DNA of 64,000 nt, taken from the NCBI GenBank assembly GCA_902702965.1, contig CACRXP010000154.1:740144-804143 (forward strand), written 5' to 3'. Positions 20,613 to 32,907 of this stretch are shown here, in pieces (positions within the stretch are counted from its first letter, which is position 1; each line of letters begins with the position of its first letter). The translations under genes and the position numbers were made by a program. The notes under the pieces were generated by a model. The model had not been told where the DNA came from, did not search any database, and saw only the letters and a list, made by a program, of their open reading frames with translations. The DNA comes from Spirometra erinaceieuropaei. Lineage: Eukaryota; Platyhelminthes; Cestoda; Diphyllobothriidea; Diphyllobothriidae.

Positions 20613-23600
20613 AAGTTAAGGCAAGGACACGGTTCAAATCTTAAAATTATTTTATACTTAACTTGATTTGCCTTTCATTTCGCGACTGAGGGACCTGGCG
20701 CCCTGCAAATCAAAGAATGGATGAGATGCGTAGCAGTACCGGACAAAATCATCAAATTTAATTCCCAAACCTGGTATTCCAATTGTTCAAGACATGTGTC
20801 AATCTAACATCGAGAATTGGCCAATTAACCCAGCGACATAGCATACGACTAGAAGATTCGGACATAAATGGTATGCCAAGGCCTATCCATGGACGGTAAC
20901 TTCACTTTCACAGCTTATATATGAAACTATTCACTATACTAGAAAAGGACAAAAGGCATTTATTCAAAGGCGGTATTGCGCACGTAAGTCCTATTTTATA
21001 AGGTACGACTAATTTATAGGTAACAGGTAAACACTGTAATACTGATGTGAACAAAAATTATACAAAATTACAGATTACTTTCCGCCCGGTGATGGGTGCG
21101 GAAGCTATGCCCAATTCATCGGCGCTGTAAAGTATCAGCAAGTGCAGTTTGTGACAGCGAAAAGAAAAAAAAGTCTTATTCACCGACATAAATTTTACTC
21201 CCGTATGTTCACGGTTTGGTGCGCTGTTGTATAAGAAAACGTAATTAAGAAGTGATTGTTAACGAGGGAAAGTGAGGGTAAATGTAGCTTAGAAACATGA
21301 CAGCAAGAATGGGGCTGCCGAGGTAAATTTGTCTAGAGCGATAAAATTTGCGTAACTCAAACTTCAATTGCTATCCACTTTCTCTTGGTTTGAGAAAACG
21401 GTCCTTTCCTTGATGCTGTCTTTAGAATAGAGTATATTTTGTAAACTTTGAAGTTGCCTAACAGCCAAGCGCTATTCTTAGGAAAAATTTCAACCCCTGG
21501 TACCAGGCCCGTCAGAAATAATTACAGAAAATGTCATCATTTATGTGGCTGCTTGAAAAACGCTAAAGAAGTCTAAAGCAACATTTGTCTGTTTTACTCT
21601 TATTTTTTCCTGGCTTAACCCAACGCTTTCTGATCTTCATAAAGGCCTGCAAATTCATGCGGACCATTTATCGTAAAAGCTTTAGTCTCCTTTTCGCAAT
21701 TCGTTTTAGCATTTTTTTAACGGTAGACGCTAGTCTTAACTTTAGCAAACGAACATAAAAGGCAGTCTTCATGTTGTGCTGATTCAAGTGACGTCCCTTT
21801 AGGTACGCTTAAATACAGCTTCTACTTCAGCACACCCTTCGCACAGGTCAGTATTATAGTAAAGTTTTCAACTACGCACAATAAAAGTCTGCGCATAAAA
21901 TTAAGCCGATTTTTCTCAAACATTAATAAAAAAACATTAACTAGTATGCAAAATCATGAAGTTAGCATTGAATAACTTTGATCATTTAACCTAGAATAAC
22001 ACAAACAACCGCAAATGGTCCTCATAATTTCTATTGTCTTAAGTATCTACGCATCTTGGTTAACGGAAATTTTGCAAGCAGATCGAGTCAAATGTGATAA
22101 AAGTCTGGAGAAGGTATTTATGCTTACACTAGAGGCCTACAACAAAATACTTGTAGTAGGTATCTATGCGATTACTTAATTAACACAAAAGTTATCCCCT
22201 TATTTTGGCCAGATTGGTCTCGCTTTTTGACAAAGGGTAAACGCTTTGCAAATAATAATTTTATTAAGGGATTAATAATTTTTTTTAAATATCACCAGGT
22301 AACAATTTATAAAAATACAGTCAAGTGGCTGGTGAGTACTCACTTATGTATGCAGCATATTATTTATTTTAACTCAATTCCGGGGTTCATTTATATTCAG
22401 GGATCGAACCAAAATCATAGTTTTTATATTTCTGACTTAGAAAATGACAATGATTGTGCCAGAAAAAAACATACTTTGCCACCTAAGACACGAGCTTCGT
22501 AGGTGATTAATTAGTGTACTGACTGAAAATGAAAATTGTAGAAAATAATTTAGGGACATCGTGTGCGGTGTGCCTTCGTCTGTTATCCCACTGCGATGTT
22601 TAAATGCGTATTAAATTGGAAAAACGCTCCGCTTGAATTTCGGGAGCATGTTCATAGCTGGTAGTCACGATTTGTTTCTGTAGGCATCTCCAGTAAACTA
22701 TGCTAATACGTATGCACAGTGTAATTGATATTAATGAGAGGGTATGTGCACTTTGTTGCTTCTATGGTATTTTGAATGTACATTTTAAAAACGAACGGAA
22801 GTGACTCCGAAATATCTATTAACCCTGATCTTCTTCGAGTAATGGTAAGAAAAACGAGCATTAGTAGATTTGTTTACAAAAAATCATGTGCATTGGAGCT
22901 TGACAAATTTGGTTTGGCCCCAAATTGTTCTTTGCATGATTCGCCACTTTGTTTGCAGTCACGCAGACAACCGATCAAATTTAATAAGAGAAAACTAAAA
23001 GTCCAAGGGTATTCTACGCTTCACATGACAACCCACACACTTTTCGCGCAGAACGTTCGTCCGCATGGTGGGATCCTACACAAGTTTCCGTTAAAACGAA
23101 GGGCGGAAAACTGATGGCGACTTGAAAGTTAACCCATATGTGAATTGTTGGCTTTCGATGACTGCTTTTTATTAAACTCACAAGTTATGGGAGGTTTTAA
23201 CAGGAGAAAAATGCAGTTAATCCCCAGTGGTTTAACTGTTTTTCGTTTTCTAGTTTACAAAAAGACTTACGTACCGAAATTAAATAACTGTTTTGCTGAG
23301 AAGGAGACATGTGTTTTAAAAAAACCGTTGCTAGAGATATCCAGTAGATGGAGAGTATGGGAAGTGTGCATCTGTTTTTACGCTACATTGCAGCTTTCTG
23401 CTGACTTTATTGACTTCTTATCACTTCACGCAGGTGTCACGAAACTCATAAAGACTGTCAGATGGATTGCGCAAACCGTAGCTGATAGCGTTTCCGCACA
23501 TAGATAGCAGCTTTGCAAAACCAACCGACAGGGGAGTTTACAGTCAACGAGCAGATGAACTGCTAAAACTCTAATATTTTTTCCTGGGAAAAAGCTAGTC

Positions 23601-24933
23601 TTGCAACAAAGGCTGTGATGGATTACAAGTCAGGTAATATTAATCACATTCTTCTTAAGCGTGGGGGTAAAACATAAGGGAATTATCAGGCAACTTTTAG
23701 GTTTTCGAAATTTGTTGTTGATGTTTGAATGAGCGTCTAGCCGTTTTCAATTGTCGTTCTTACGTGCCCATTATAGGCTTTTTTGGGGAACCTCTAGTTT
23801 TAGGCGTGTATACAAATGAAACTCGACTTTGAATTGACCTCTCTGTCAGCTGTTTTTTGCGCATTCCTTTTGGTAAATTGATGGCTATCTATCTAAAGGA
23901 CATATAGTTTCAGGTCCCAATGTCCAAACACCTTTGGTGAGGACATCTGGTTCATTTTAGCGCTTTTCGTTGTAAAGGGGCCGAAAAAAACTTGACGTCG
24001 ACATAACGAAAGGTTGAAACTAGCAAATATATCTGCTAAGTTCATCAACTGATTCAACGTCACATAATATATTTCGTTAAGTAGCCAAAATATGAATTAA
24101 AGCTCCAGCGTTGTTTTCTATCCAACATTTAGGCACTTGTGGCAAAGGACTTAAACTTGTTTTGTGCCTTACAATCAATACCTGCTCTGACCCTACGCCT
24201 GTTTTTATTGTCTTTACTGTTACTGCTTAAAATGCGTGCCGTCAAAACATGTTAAAGTTTAGAAGGAACATGCTGACCTTTCAGACGTGATGGTTTATGT
24301 ATATTTGAAGCTTTCGTTCTTATGTCATACATATATTTTAAAAGAAAAATATATTAACTGGTTGAAAACGCAAAGGCCCGAGCTGGGATATCTGGATAAG
24401 TTCATATTTGACGACTACATAATGACTGCCCGAAATTTCAGTTGTTTAAGCGTCATGCAGCCCTTAACGAGAAACCTACATTTTCCAATGGGAACAGGAT
24501 GCGAACAGCAGCATCGAGATGGAGTTATCTCCAAAACGTACATAGAAATGGGAAATAGATGACGCGGATGCCAGAATGCGCCTAAGCTAGTAATACTGGT
24601 CGTCTAGCCAAAACAGCATTCAGTGATAGTGCCAGTGTCTTCTACATATTTAATTTCTTCCTGACCGCGTGACCTGGATAACAGCTTGTCCTATAACTTC
24701 CAGAGTGATCAATAATCACAAAAGGCATAAAGTCATTGTCCAGCATAACTGCTTTTATTACAATAGCGACAAATATATTCATTCCGCGCATTCACATAAT
24801 TGACCTTTTTAAAGATTTACTTGGCTAAAATAGCAAGGCATTTAAAATACACACAGCAAGCTGCATCCCGCACTCTGAAAATGTCAGCGTACATTTTCCC
24901 ATCAAGTTTGTTTAACTGTCTAAACGTCATTTA
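20613..24933. other. Non-coding AT-rich stretch
   Basis: No supported gene. The longest plus-strand frames (22776-23114 and 23145-23507; 112 and 120 codons) lie close together but show no domain, no plausible splice link and no codon bias, so I treat them as chance. Confidence 0.45.
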
Positions 24934-25924
24934 CAGCAGATGTGCTAATTCATGAAATGTCAAGCAAATTTCGAAATGCCTTCTCGTTTCGAAAAGATAA
25001 ATTAAGTAGGGTTGTAAAACTAATCCTGATGCAGCATAAATCTATACGATCAAGTTATTTCAGGGTTTTGGCTTTCGAAAGAACTTATTTTCGGCTGCAT
25101 GCAAAATCTATACTCTGCAAAAAATGACTACTTAATTAATATGCGATTTTTACATTGATTTTCAATTCCCTTGAAAATTCAATAATATTTCATGGAAAAC
25201 ATGCAAAAAAGATTCATTCTATTACTTTTTCGGTAGAAAATTTTGCCTTCTTCCAATTTTATGCTTAAAAAACAGTCCAATTTAGTTTAAAAAAACTTTT
25301 CTAATACCCGACTAATTTTGAACCCGACCTGCTGTTACACTTGCATTCAGGGTTTTAAAACTACAAGTTGTATATTTTTCGTGTACGGGAAACCATGCAT
25401 TTCTTTACGGTGTTAAGAGGAGACCATATGAGGTTCATAAAATTAAGCAGTGGATTTGAGCAATATTGTTAACTTTACAAGCCACATTCGCGAATGCAGA
25501 TACATGACTTTTCATGAACGGTTACTTAACGGCATTAACAAATCTCATTATAAGAAACTTTTTTTAAAACCGAATTATACTCTTCTTTTGGGTATAAAGT
25601 TGGAAGAGGACTTGATTTTCTACTGAATAAGTAAAAGAATAAATATTTTTATACATGTTTTCTATGAAATATGATGGAATTTTCAAGGACATCAAAAATC
25701 AATGAGACAATTGCCTGCTGCATAAGTAGTCATTTTTGCAGAGTACAGATCGTTCATGCAGCCGAAAATAAGTGTTTTCGAAAGCCAAACGCCTGAGGTA
25801 ACTGGATCAGTATAGATTTATGCTGCATCATGATTAGTTGTAAAGCACTACTAAATTTATCTTTTCGAAACAAAATCGCACTTCGAAATTTTGGTTGACA
25901 TTTCATGAGTTAGCACATCTACTG
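24934..25924. mobile_element. Foldback (long-TIR) element, copy 2
   Basis: The left arm begins CAGCAGATGTGCTAATTCATG and the reverse complement of the right end begins CAGTAGATGTGCTAACTCATG. Arms of about 350-380 bp stay alignable inward through TTTCGAAAAGATAAATT, ATGCAGCATAAATCTATAC and TTATTTTCGGCTGCATG. The core is about 250 bp. Total length is about 990 bp. No transposase is encoded. Related to the copies at 7.4, 31.9 and 46.5 kb through the shared TCATGAAATGT terminus and the interior CTTGAAAATTC segment. Confidence 0.75.
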
Positions 25925-28899
25925 TATATTAAAAATTTAGGGGGATTTCTTAACGTGCCGTTTTGTTCCTGAATTTAATCTTAACTTTTCTGCTAGTCAT
26001 CTCTGACTGAATAGAAGCCATCGTGGGCCGGATGTTACGTTTATTAGCAAACAATAAGGGCAAGTGGTTTACAATGTAGACTAAGTTTTCGGAATAGGCC
26101 TTCGAGATGTTCATTTCCATTCGGAAGTGTAATCAATGCTGTTTGTTTTCCTTTTATGTAATTATCAAATGCAGATTTGTACGTTGAGTTGCTGGATGTT
26201 TCTTTCCTTTTTGTAAAGATCTTCGTGCAGCAGATGCAAGCAATAGTAACAGCCTTGATTGTAACCTGCCAATACGATTTTCCCGTGTATTTATTGAAAT
26301 ATTTTCTATGATGCACTAAGGAGACATGATGATTTCTGTGCAGTCGCATTGGGCGCTTAAAATGCCTGGATCTTGTACACCCACCGACCGAATCTAAAAG
26401 CGTTCACCTGTCGTCACTACGATCGGTCTAACTGACTCTTTTTATTTATGGCTGCAAAAGGACACTTAGGCGACCGCAAATAAACCTGTGTACAATGGCT
26501 TTTAGGGTTTAGTCCGTAAATACGTCAATTGGACGTGTATTGACGGTTACCTTTGGATAGTCCAGCCTTCTGGGATAGAGTTTTAAGTCAGTAAATATAG
26601 AGGCTTATCATCAAGACCAAACATAGAAGGATGGATTAAGTCTAAACCTCGGCAGGAGACAAAGAAATAATGTATCTCTCAGCCAGCATTATTCTCGTTT
26701 TTGACTGTCTTTTGGCAGTCAAACAGTGAGTGTGAAGGAATGCTTTCCAAATTGGCCGTAATAACGGCATTGCATGGTTTGCATGTGATCTGGCAGACGA
26801 TATCCTTCTTTTGATGATAGCTTCTCCTATCAGTAGGGTGTGCAAGCATTCACAGACATCACTTAGTTGTTTAAAAGCCGGAAATCATACTTCAAATAAC
26901 TGTGCACATATTAAATGTTGGACACGCTGTTGCATGAACAATAACTGCATTTTCGGCATCTGCTCTACCTAAAAGCGCAACAAGTTCTTAAATTCGTGTA
27001 CGCAGATGAGTCATGTATTGGTCGAAATATTGAACTAGATGTAATATACAAAACTCTTAAGGAAAAATAAAAAGACGGGAGTCGATCATACGTAATAGCA
27101 TATGCTGATCACATGAAGGTATCTTCTATTTTATGAAATCAGTGATATATACCTTGACAAGATATGCAGAAATTTTTTCGCATGCAAAATGGAATGCGAA
27201 GAACGTCCGCAAATCTTGTTGCCCGTGGTGGCAATGAAACTGCGGTTTTTTTGTTAAGTTTAATATAAGGGACTGGAAAACGGAAATCTGCAGTTACGGT
27301 TTGTTCTTGGATTTCGGATAGCCGGTCTTCAACAATCAGCCACAGATCAACAACGGAGTGGCGCTTTCGACAGTTTCAGTCAGGAAAACGTATTCTCTGT
27401 TGACGCTTTTAGTTAATTTATCGACTCCTCCTACATAGGCGATTCGATAGGCATTACTGGGCTGGGTATTTCTGTCTTAATGGCTGTCTTATATAAATAA
27501 TATCCCTGGATATTTATTTCGCACGCATAAAGGTTCTGCTACCTTTTTACGCTCGATAACGACAACTCGGATGTGGACTACTAGGAAATCATTGACATAC
27601 TGTAAGCCGTTGGGGTGAAAATGGGTGATACCAAGCATATTAGGAATGCGCTTAAGTGTTGGTTGCGTCCTATAGATACTGCGTCCCTCGTGACACCAGT
27701 ATTCTCATCTAATAATATTCTTGGTGATGGGTTCGAATGGTGCTCCGGAATGTTACGTCAATAGGCGCCCTGTTCCAGCGATCGCATGTTGTTCGTCAAA
27801 ACTACCTCATGAAAGTCTTCTACACACCTTTTCACACTTAGTTGTCGCCTCAATAACTAATCAAAGCGCAAAAAATCATAAAAACTAAAAATTTGGCTAA
27901 GGGCAATAATGGAAGTGTCACATTATTATCAACAAATTGCATTACATTCGGAAGCTACCAGTTATGATAAGCATGCAGCGGCGTAGCACATGCATCCCAT
28001 AAATGTCGGACTACTCATCCCATAAAGTTCTTAAGCGTGGACTAGACTTTTAAACGCTAGATTCAAAAGAATTTACTTCTTATTTCACAAACCCCCTCTT
28101 ATTCTATTCACTTATTACCTGGAACTCTTATTTTCGCTTTTTCCGACAAGTGTGCATATTATTAGCCAATCCGATAAATGGCCGGGATTGAGGGCACATC
28201 ATAAAAAAGCGAACGCTAACTGAACGCAAAATGGCAACATGGTTGTAAAATTCCAAAATATTACCTTGCAGCTTGCGTTAACCCATTTTATTTTGACAGG
28301 CTTATTTGGTCGTATTTATTCACACGATGCGCCTTGGTAAGTACAATGGGGCAATTTCAGCCATTTTTTGCAAAGTGGCAAGCCAGAACTCAAGATAAAT
28401 AACAATGACATTACCGTAGTTTTATGCCCCTGGGAACCGACGGTCATCCGTCCAAAGATGAACAAATAAAATTAAAGTGGCAATGCTTTTTGTGAATTTG
28501 GCAGCTCTTAAACTTCCAGGTGGATGCATATGCATGCCACCCTGTCTCGTGTTCACTTGACGAGGTAAGTTAACGCGCAAAAGAGTCTGCACATCCCCCT
28601 TACACGTAAGCAAAAGCAAGTTGGGTGAACGGAGGAAACTCCCCAACAATCTAAAAGCGAGTCTGACAAAAAATCTAGAAGGCGGGAAAATTACAAAACA
28701 AATTTTTTTGAGATTATGAGCAAGCGCTACCTGACCTCTTACGCCAGACAACGACATTCAGGGCGGACAAGATGTCAGCTGAACAGAACAGGACAATAAC
28801 TGATCCGAACGCATGTTTTAAAACATACACAGCTAAAAGAAAACAAAGTCGAGGTCAATTTCCATCATTTACGATAAGGAAAATTTTCACAAGTAAAGG
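25925..28899. other. Non-coding AT-rich stretch
   Basis: No supported gene. The minus-strand frame at 28422-28757 (111 codons) has a hydrophobic start but no recognisable domain or promoter. A GC-richer patch sits at 28500-28650. Confidence 0.45.
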
Positions 28900-29345
28900 C
28901 GCCTAAGCTAAATAATTATATCAATTTCAATGTCCATATGGGCTGGCAAAGAGACTTGGTCAGTTATTAGAATGTTATTGTTCCTCACAAGGGAGAAAAG
29001 CAATAGGCAAAATGACGAAAAGCTCATTTGGCTAAGACTTTTCGCATTTTCTGACTGCCATCCTGTTGCATGCTATAAAGCAAGCAGAGTTCCGTGACGA
29101 TGGTGTGCGCCGATCTACTCTGGTTCTAGGACAGAAAGTGAATGTTCCGTTTTGCCTTGTTGGTGAGGTTCTGAAACCTACGCAGGCGTTGGGTAACGAC
29201 TGTCGATTAATAAATCAGAAGAAGTATCTACAAAATCAGCAACAATGCAGGCTCTGTGTGGTTGTGCACACGTGGCTTCACGACAACTAATCAAGCCAAA
29301 AACATTTTGTAAGATGTCCAGATTAACAACAAGAACTGACTGCTG
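28900..29345 (+). repeat. Unclassified repeat, copy 1 of a direct pair
   Basis: Matches 31327-31810 over most of its length, with shared segments such as ACTTGGTCAGTTATTAGA, AATGACGAAAAGCTCATTTG, GTTCCGTGACGATGGTGTG and ACTGACTGCTGCTT (copy 1). Judged by eye, similarity is high with small indels. No TG...CA termini or primer site are clear, so I do not call it an LTR. Confidence 0.65.
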
Positions 29346-29884
29346 CTTCCGGCGTGCGAAAAATCATCGGTGAGATTGGTTCACTAAGGAATGTGAAAGA
29401 ACAGAAAAAGACTAAATATCACATCTCAAAATTTCTACATTATATACTACAGGCGATAGAATTGGGGTTCACACAAATAGTCGTAATAAAGTATGGTTTT
29501 ATGCCCCTTCGAATGATTATCCAAATAAGGTAAGTATGTGTATGGAAATCAAAATCATCACGAACGGAGTAGTGGCAACATCGAATCGAAACATCTTTTC
29601 AACTTAGTAAAACAATCTTTTTCGAATTTTTGGTTACTCCCAAAATTAACTGCTACTTTGGGGTAAATCGGTATATTTAAAGCACATTGACTCAGACTGA
29701 AATTTGATATAAGCATTTCGGTCGATTCCATCAGCCGCAGTGTAATGACTAGCTAATAATTTAGACTGAGAACAGACAGCCAACAGTACATGCGTGGACT
29801 GCAGGGTACATCATACTTGGCAGCACATGTACTAGCTGAACAACCAGAAGCGAAAGAAAATCGGCTGAGCACGGGTCTGGACTT
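29346..29884. other. Non-coding stretch before the gap
   Basis: Nothing recognised. Composition becomes less AT-rich from 29780 up to the gap, so a repeat edge may be hidden in the missing sequence. Confidence 0.4.
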
Positions 29885-30269
29885 NNNNNNNNNNNNNNNN
29901 NNNNNNNNNNNNNNNNNNNNNNNNNNNNNNNNNNNNNNNNNNNNNNNNNNNNNNNNNNNNNNNNNNNNNNNNNNNNNNNNNNNNNNNNNNNNNNNNNNNN
30001 NNNNNNNNNNNNNNNNNNNNNNNNNNNNNNNNNNNNNNNNNNNNNNNNNNNNNNNNNNNNNNNNNNNNNNNNNNNNNNNNNNNNNNNNNNNNNNNNNNNN
30101 NNNNNNNNNNNNNNNNNNNNNNNNNNNNNNNNNNNNNNNNNNNNNNNNNNNNNNNNNNNNNNNNNNNNNNNNNNNNNNNNNNNNNNNNNNNNNNNNNNNN
30201 NNNNNNNNNNNNNNNNNNNNNNNNNNNNNNNNNNNNNNNNNNNNNNNNNNNNNNNNNNNNNNNNNNNNN
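29885..30269. other. Assembly gap (385 Ns)
   Basis: A run of unknown bases. It lies between two copies of a direct repeat (28.9 and 31.3 kb), a context in which assemblers often break. Confidence 0.99.
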
Positions 30270-31326
30270 TGTTGCCAACCTATCCAAATAATCCTTTCTG
30301 GTTGAAAAGGCGTTTCAATTAACATTTCTGAAGATCGGCCACTGACTATATTCAATTGTTCTCCGAACATAGCGAGATTTCCAACGACTTATCCACTTCT
30401 GCACTTGCGGTGTGTTCAACCAAAATATACCAATTAAGCTCCCATGCCAAATCGATAGATTTTACCTCAGTCAATTGCTGCTATATCTTAATTAACACAT
30501 CCTCCCACGCTCTTTTCGTCCTCCCATGGTATGCTTACCTAAATGCTATTTTTGGACAGACTGTTATTCAACTAATGGACCTTTTTAATGCGATATCCCC
30601 ATTAAAGCAATCAACACATGCATTATTCTAAAGAGCTTAATGAGAGCAAAGCGTCTTTTTCTATATTTACTATATGAATTTTTGTGTGACATGCTATAAA
30701 AAAATCGGCTAATTGTCGACCATTAAAAGTGATCCTTACGCATTTTTCCTTTGGAGGACTTTATTATATGTTCTCTATGTGCAACCGAAAGAAAATTACA
30801 CTCATCGAAATATTGTTGTGAGACTGTGTGGCTGTTAATCTATAGGATTGCGACCTGTCATTATGACTTGAAAACCCAAAGCGTACAGCCATTATACACT
30901 TGTATACAATCATGTCTGTTGGACCCTACTTGATACTTGGAGTACCAAAACAGGCTAGGCTTTGACGGGGATAGATTTGAAAAGCCATAACCAAAAAAAA
31001 ATTGTGAATGATTGTAGAATAAATGCATATCCGTTTCGGCAACGCAGTACTCGTTAACGTTAATGAATCAGTTAGCAGTTATAAGTGTCATCAACAAGAT
31101 TAAAAATTCGAAATGGTCATCGCAAACGTAGTTGGAAGGATCGGCTAGCATTGGCCCCAGCCCAGACATGAAGAGCGTTACCTGATTTTGGATTTTCTTG
31201 TCAGACGAAGACAAATATATAAGGAATAGTCGTTTTTCGAAGTTTATCCGTGGTCCTACTCAGCTAAAATGGCTTTGGTACAAAGAGCATTGCCTTTCTT
31301 TTAGCCCAAAATCAAATGCATGAAGC
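30270..31326. other. Non-coding AT-rich stretch after the gap
   Basis: Frames of 91 and 60 codons (30356-30631, 30751-30933) show nothing recognisable. Confidence 0.45.
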
Positions 31327-31810
31327 GCACAAATTAAAAACTTATTTCAATGCCAATGTCCATATATGTAGGCTGGCGAAAGAACTTGGTCAGTTATTAG
31401 AGTGTCATTGTCCCTCAGAAGAGAAAAAACCAATAGGCAAAATGACGAAAAGCTCATTTGGCTAAGACTTTTCGTATTATCTGACAACCATCCTGTTGCG
31501 TGCTTTAAAGCACGTAGAGTTCCGTGACGATGGTGTGCGCCGATCTACCCTACTTCTAGGACGGAAAGTGAGTGTCCCGTTTTGCCCTGTTGATGAAGCC
31601 CTGAAACCTACGCAGGCAGTTGCGTAACGGCTGTCGACCAATAAAGCAGAAGATTCATCTACGAAAGCAGCAACAATGCAAGCTGCGTCGAATTCATTTG
31701 AAATTCTGATGTGGTTGTGCACGCGTGGTTTCACGACAACTAATCAAGCCAAAAAAATTTTAAAAGATATCCAGATTAACAACAAGGATTGACTGCTGCT
31801 TCTGGCATGT
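31327..31810 (+). repeat. Unclassified repeat, copy 2 of a direct pair
   Basis: Same orientation as copy 1, about 2.4 kb downstream. Has one insertion relative to copy 1 near 31685-31705. The minus strand keeps an 85-codon open frame (31477-31734) that is closed in copy 1, so coding is unlikely. Confidence 0.65.
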
Positions 31811-31912
31811 AGAAAGATTTAATGCTGCTAACTTTGACCTGCTATGCGGGGTCTTGTATAAATTTGCGTTATTCCCTTCCCGACCGGTAGTTTATTGTAG
31901 CTATTTATCCTA

Positions 31913-32907
31913 CAGTGAGTGACCTATCTCATGAAATGTTGACTGAAATTCTGAAACGTGTTTTCGATTAGGAAGGAGTACTTACGTGCGGTTGTAATAC
32001 TAATTATCTTGCGGCATAATTATATAGTATTTCAGACTCGGCAGGATGTCGGCTTTTAAACACATCGCTTTTTAATCTCCTGTAAAAAGCGTACTCGATA
32101 AGAAATGACTACTTAAGTAGCATTCACTTTTCTCATTGATTTTCGATTGTCTTGAAAATTCAAATATATCTTATAGAAATCATAAGCAAAAATATGCTTT
32201 CTTTTAAAATAATTAATAGAAAATTATATCTTCTTTATATTTTTTATTCATGGACGAAGTAGAATTAGGTTTTAAAAACCTTTTCGATTCCCGAATAATT
32301 TTGAGCCAGATCTGCCATTGCATTAGCGTTTAGCGATTTCATTTTACAAGGTGCATGCTTTCTGCGTAAAGAAAATCACATATTCCTCTATGCGTTTAGG
32401 AAGATATCATATAGAGTTTATAAAATTTTGCAATGGATCCGGACTATGTTGTACATTTCACGAGGAGCTGTCATAAACGTCCAGCTACAATGCTATGTGA
32501 ATGGACATTGCGCGGTCTTAAAAAATCTCATAATTAGAAACTTTTTTAAAACCTAATTAAAGTTCTTCCTTGAATAAAAAATATAAAGAAAACGTAGTTC
32601 TCTATTAATTGGCTGAAAGAAAGCATATTTTTGTTTACGATTTCTATAAGATATATTTGAATTTTCAAGACCATCGAAAATCAATGAGAAAAGTGCATGC
32701 TACTTAAGTAGTCATTTCTTATCGAGTACGTTTTCTACAGGAGATTAAAAAGCGATGTGTTTAAAAGCCGACATCCTGCCGAGTCTGAAATACTATATAA
32801 TTATGCCGCAAGATAATTAGTATTACAACCGCCCGTAAGTACTCCTTCCTAATCGAAAACACGTTTCAGAATTTCAGTCAACATTTCATGAGATAGGTCA
32901 CTCACTT
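31913..32907. mobile_element. Foldback (long-TIR) element, copy 3 (best preserved)
   Basis: Left terminus CAGTGAGTGACCTATCTCAT; the reverse complement of the right terminus is AGTGAGTGACCTATCTCATG. The arms remain near identical for several hundred bases, including TACTTAAGTAG, GCGGCATAATTATATAGTA and the AGGATGTCGGCTTTTAAACA segment. Total length is about 995 bp. A TA lies just outside or at each terminus, which would fit a Tc1/mariner-type target but is not proof. No transposase frame. The close match of its arms suggests it is the youngest copy, or that its arms have been homogenised. Confidence 0.8.

Noticed and set aside
22776..23507. Two neighbouring plus-strand frames of 112 and 120 codons
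   Set aside because: No domain, no convincing splice sites joining them and AT-driven composition; likely chance open frames.
28422..28757. Minus-strand 111-codon frame with a hydrophobic start
   Set aside because: Hydrophobic stretch lies among Phe/Leu-rich AT codons and no family is recognised; not enough for a gene call.
29753..30370. Apparent long frames across 29753-30370 on both strands
   Set aside because: They are open only because the run of Ns has no stop codons.
31913..32907. Reading the long inverted repeat as a gene for a hairpin RNA or a CRISPR-like structure
   Set aside because: Four related copies with shared termini show it to be a transposable element family; there are no short regular repeats and spacers.
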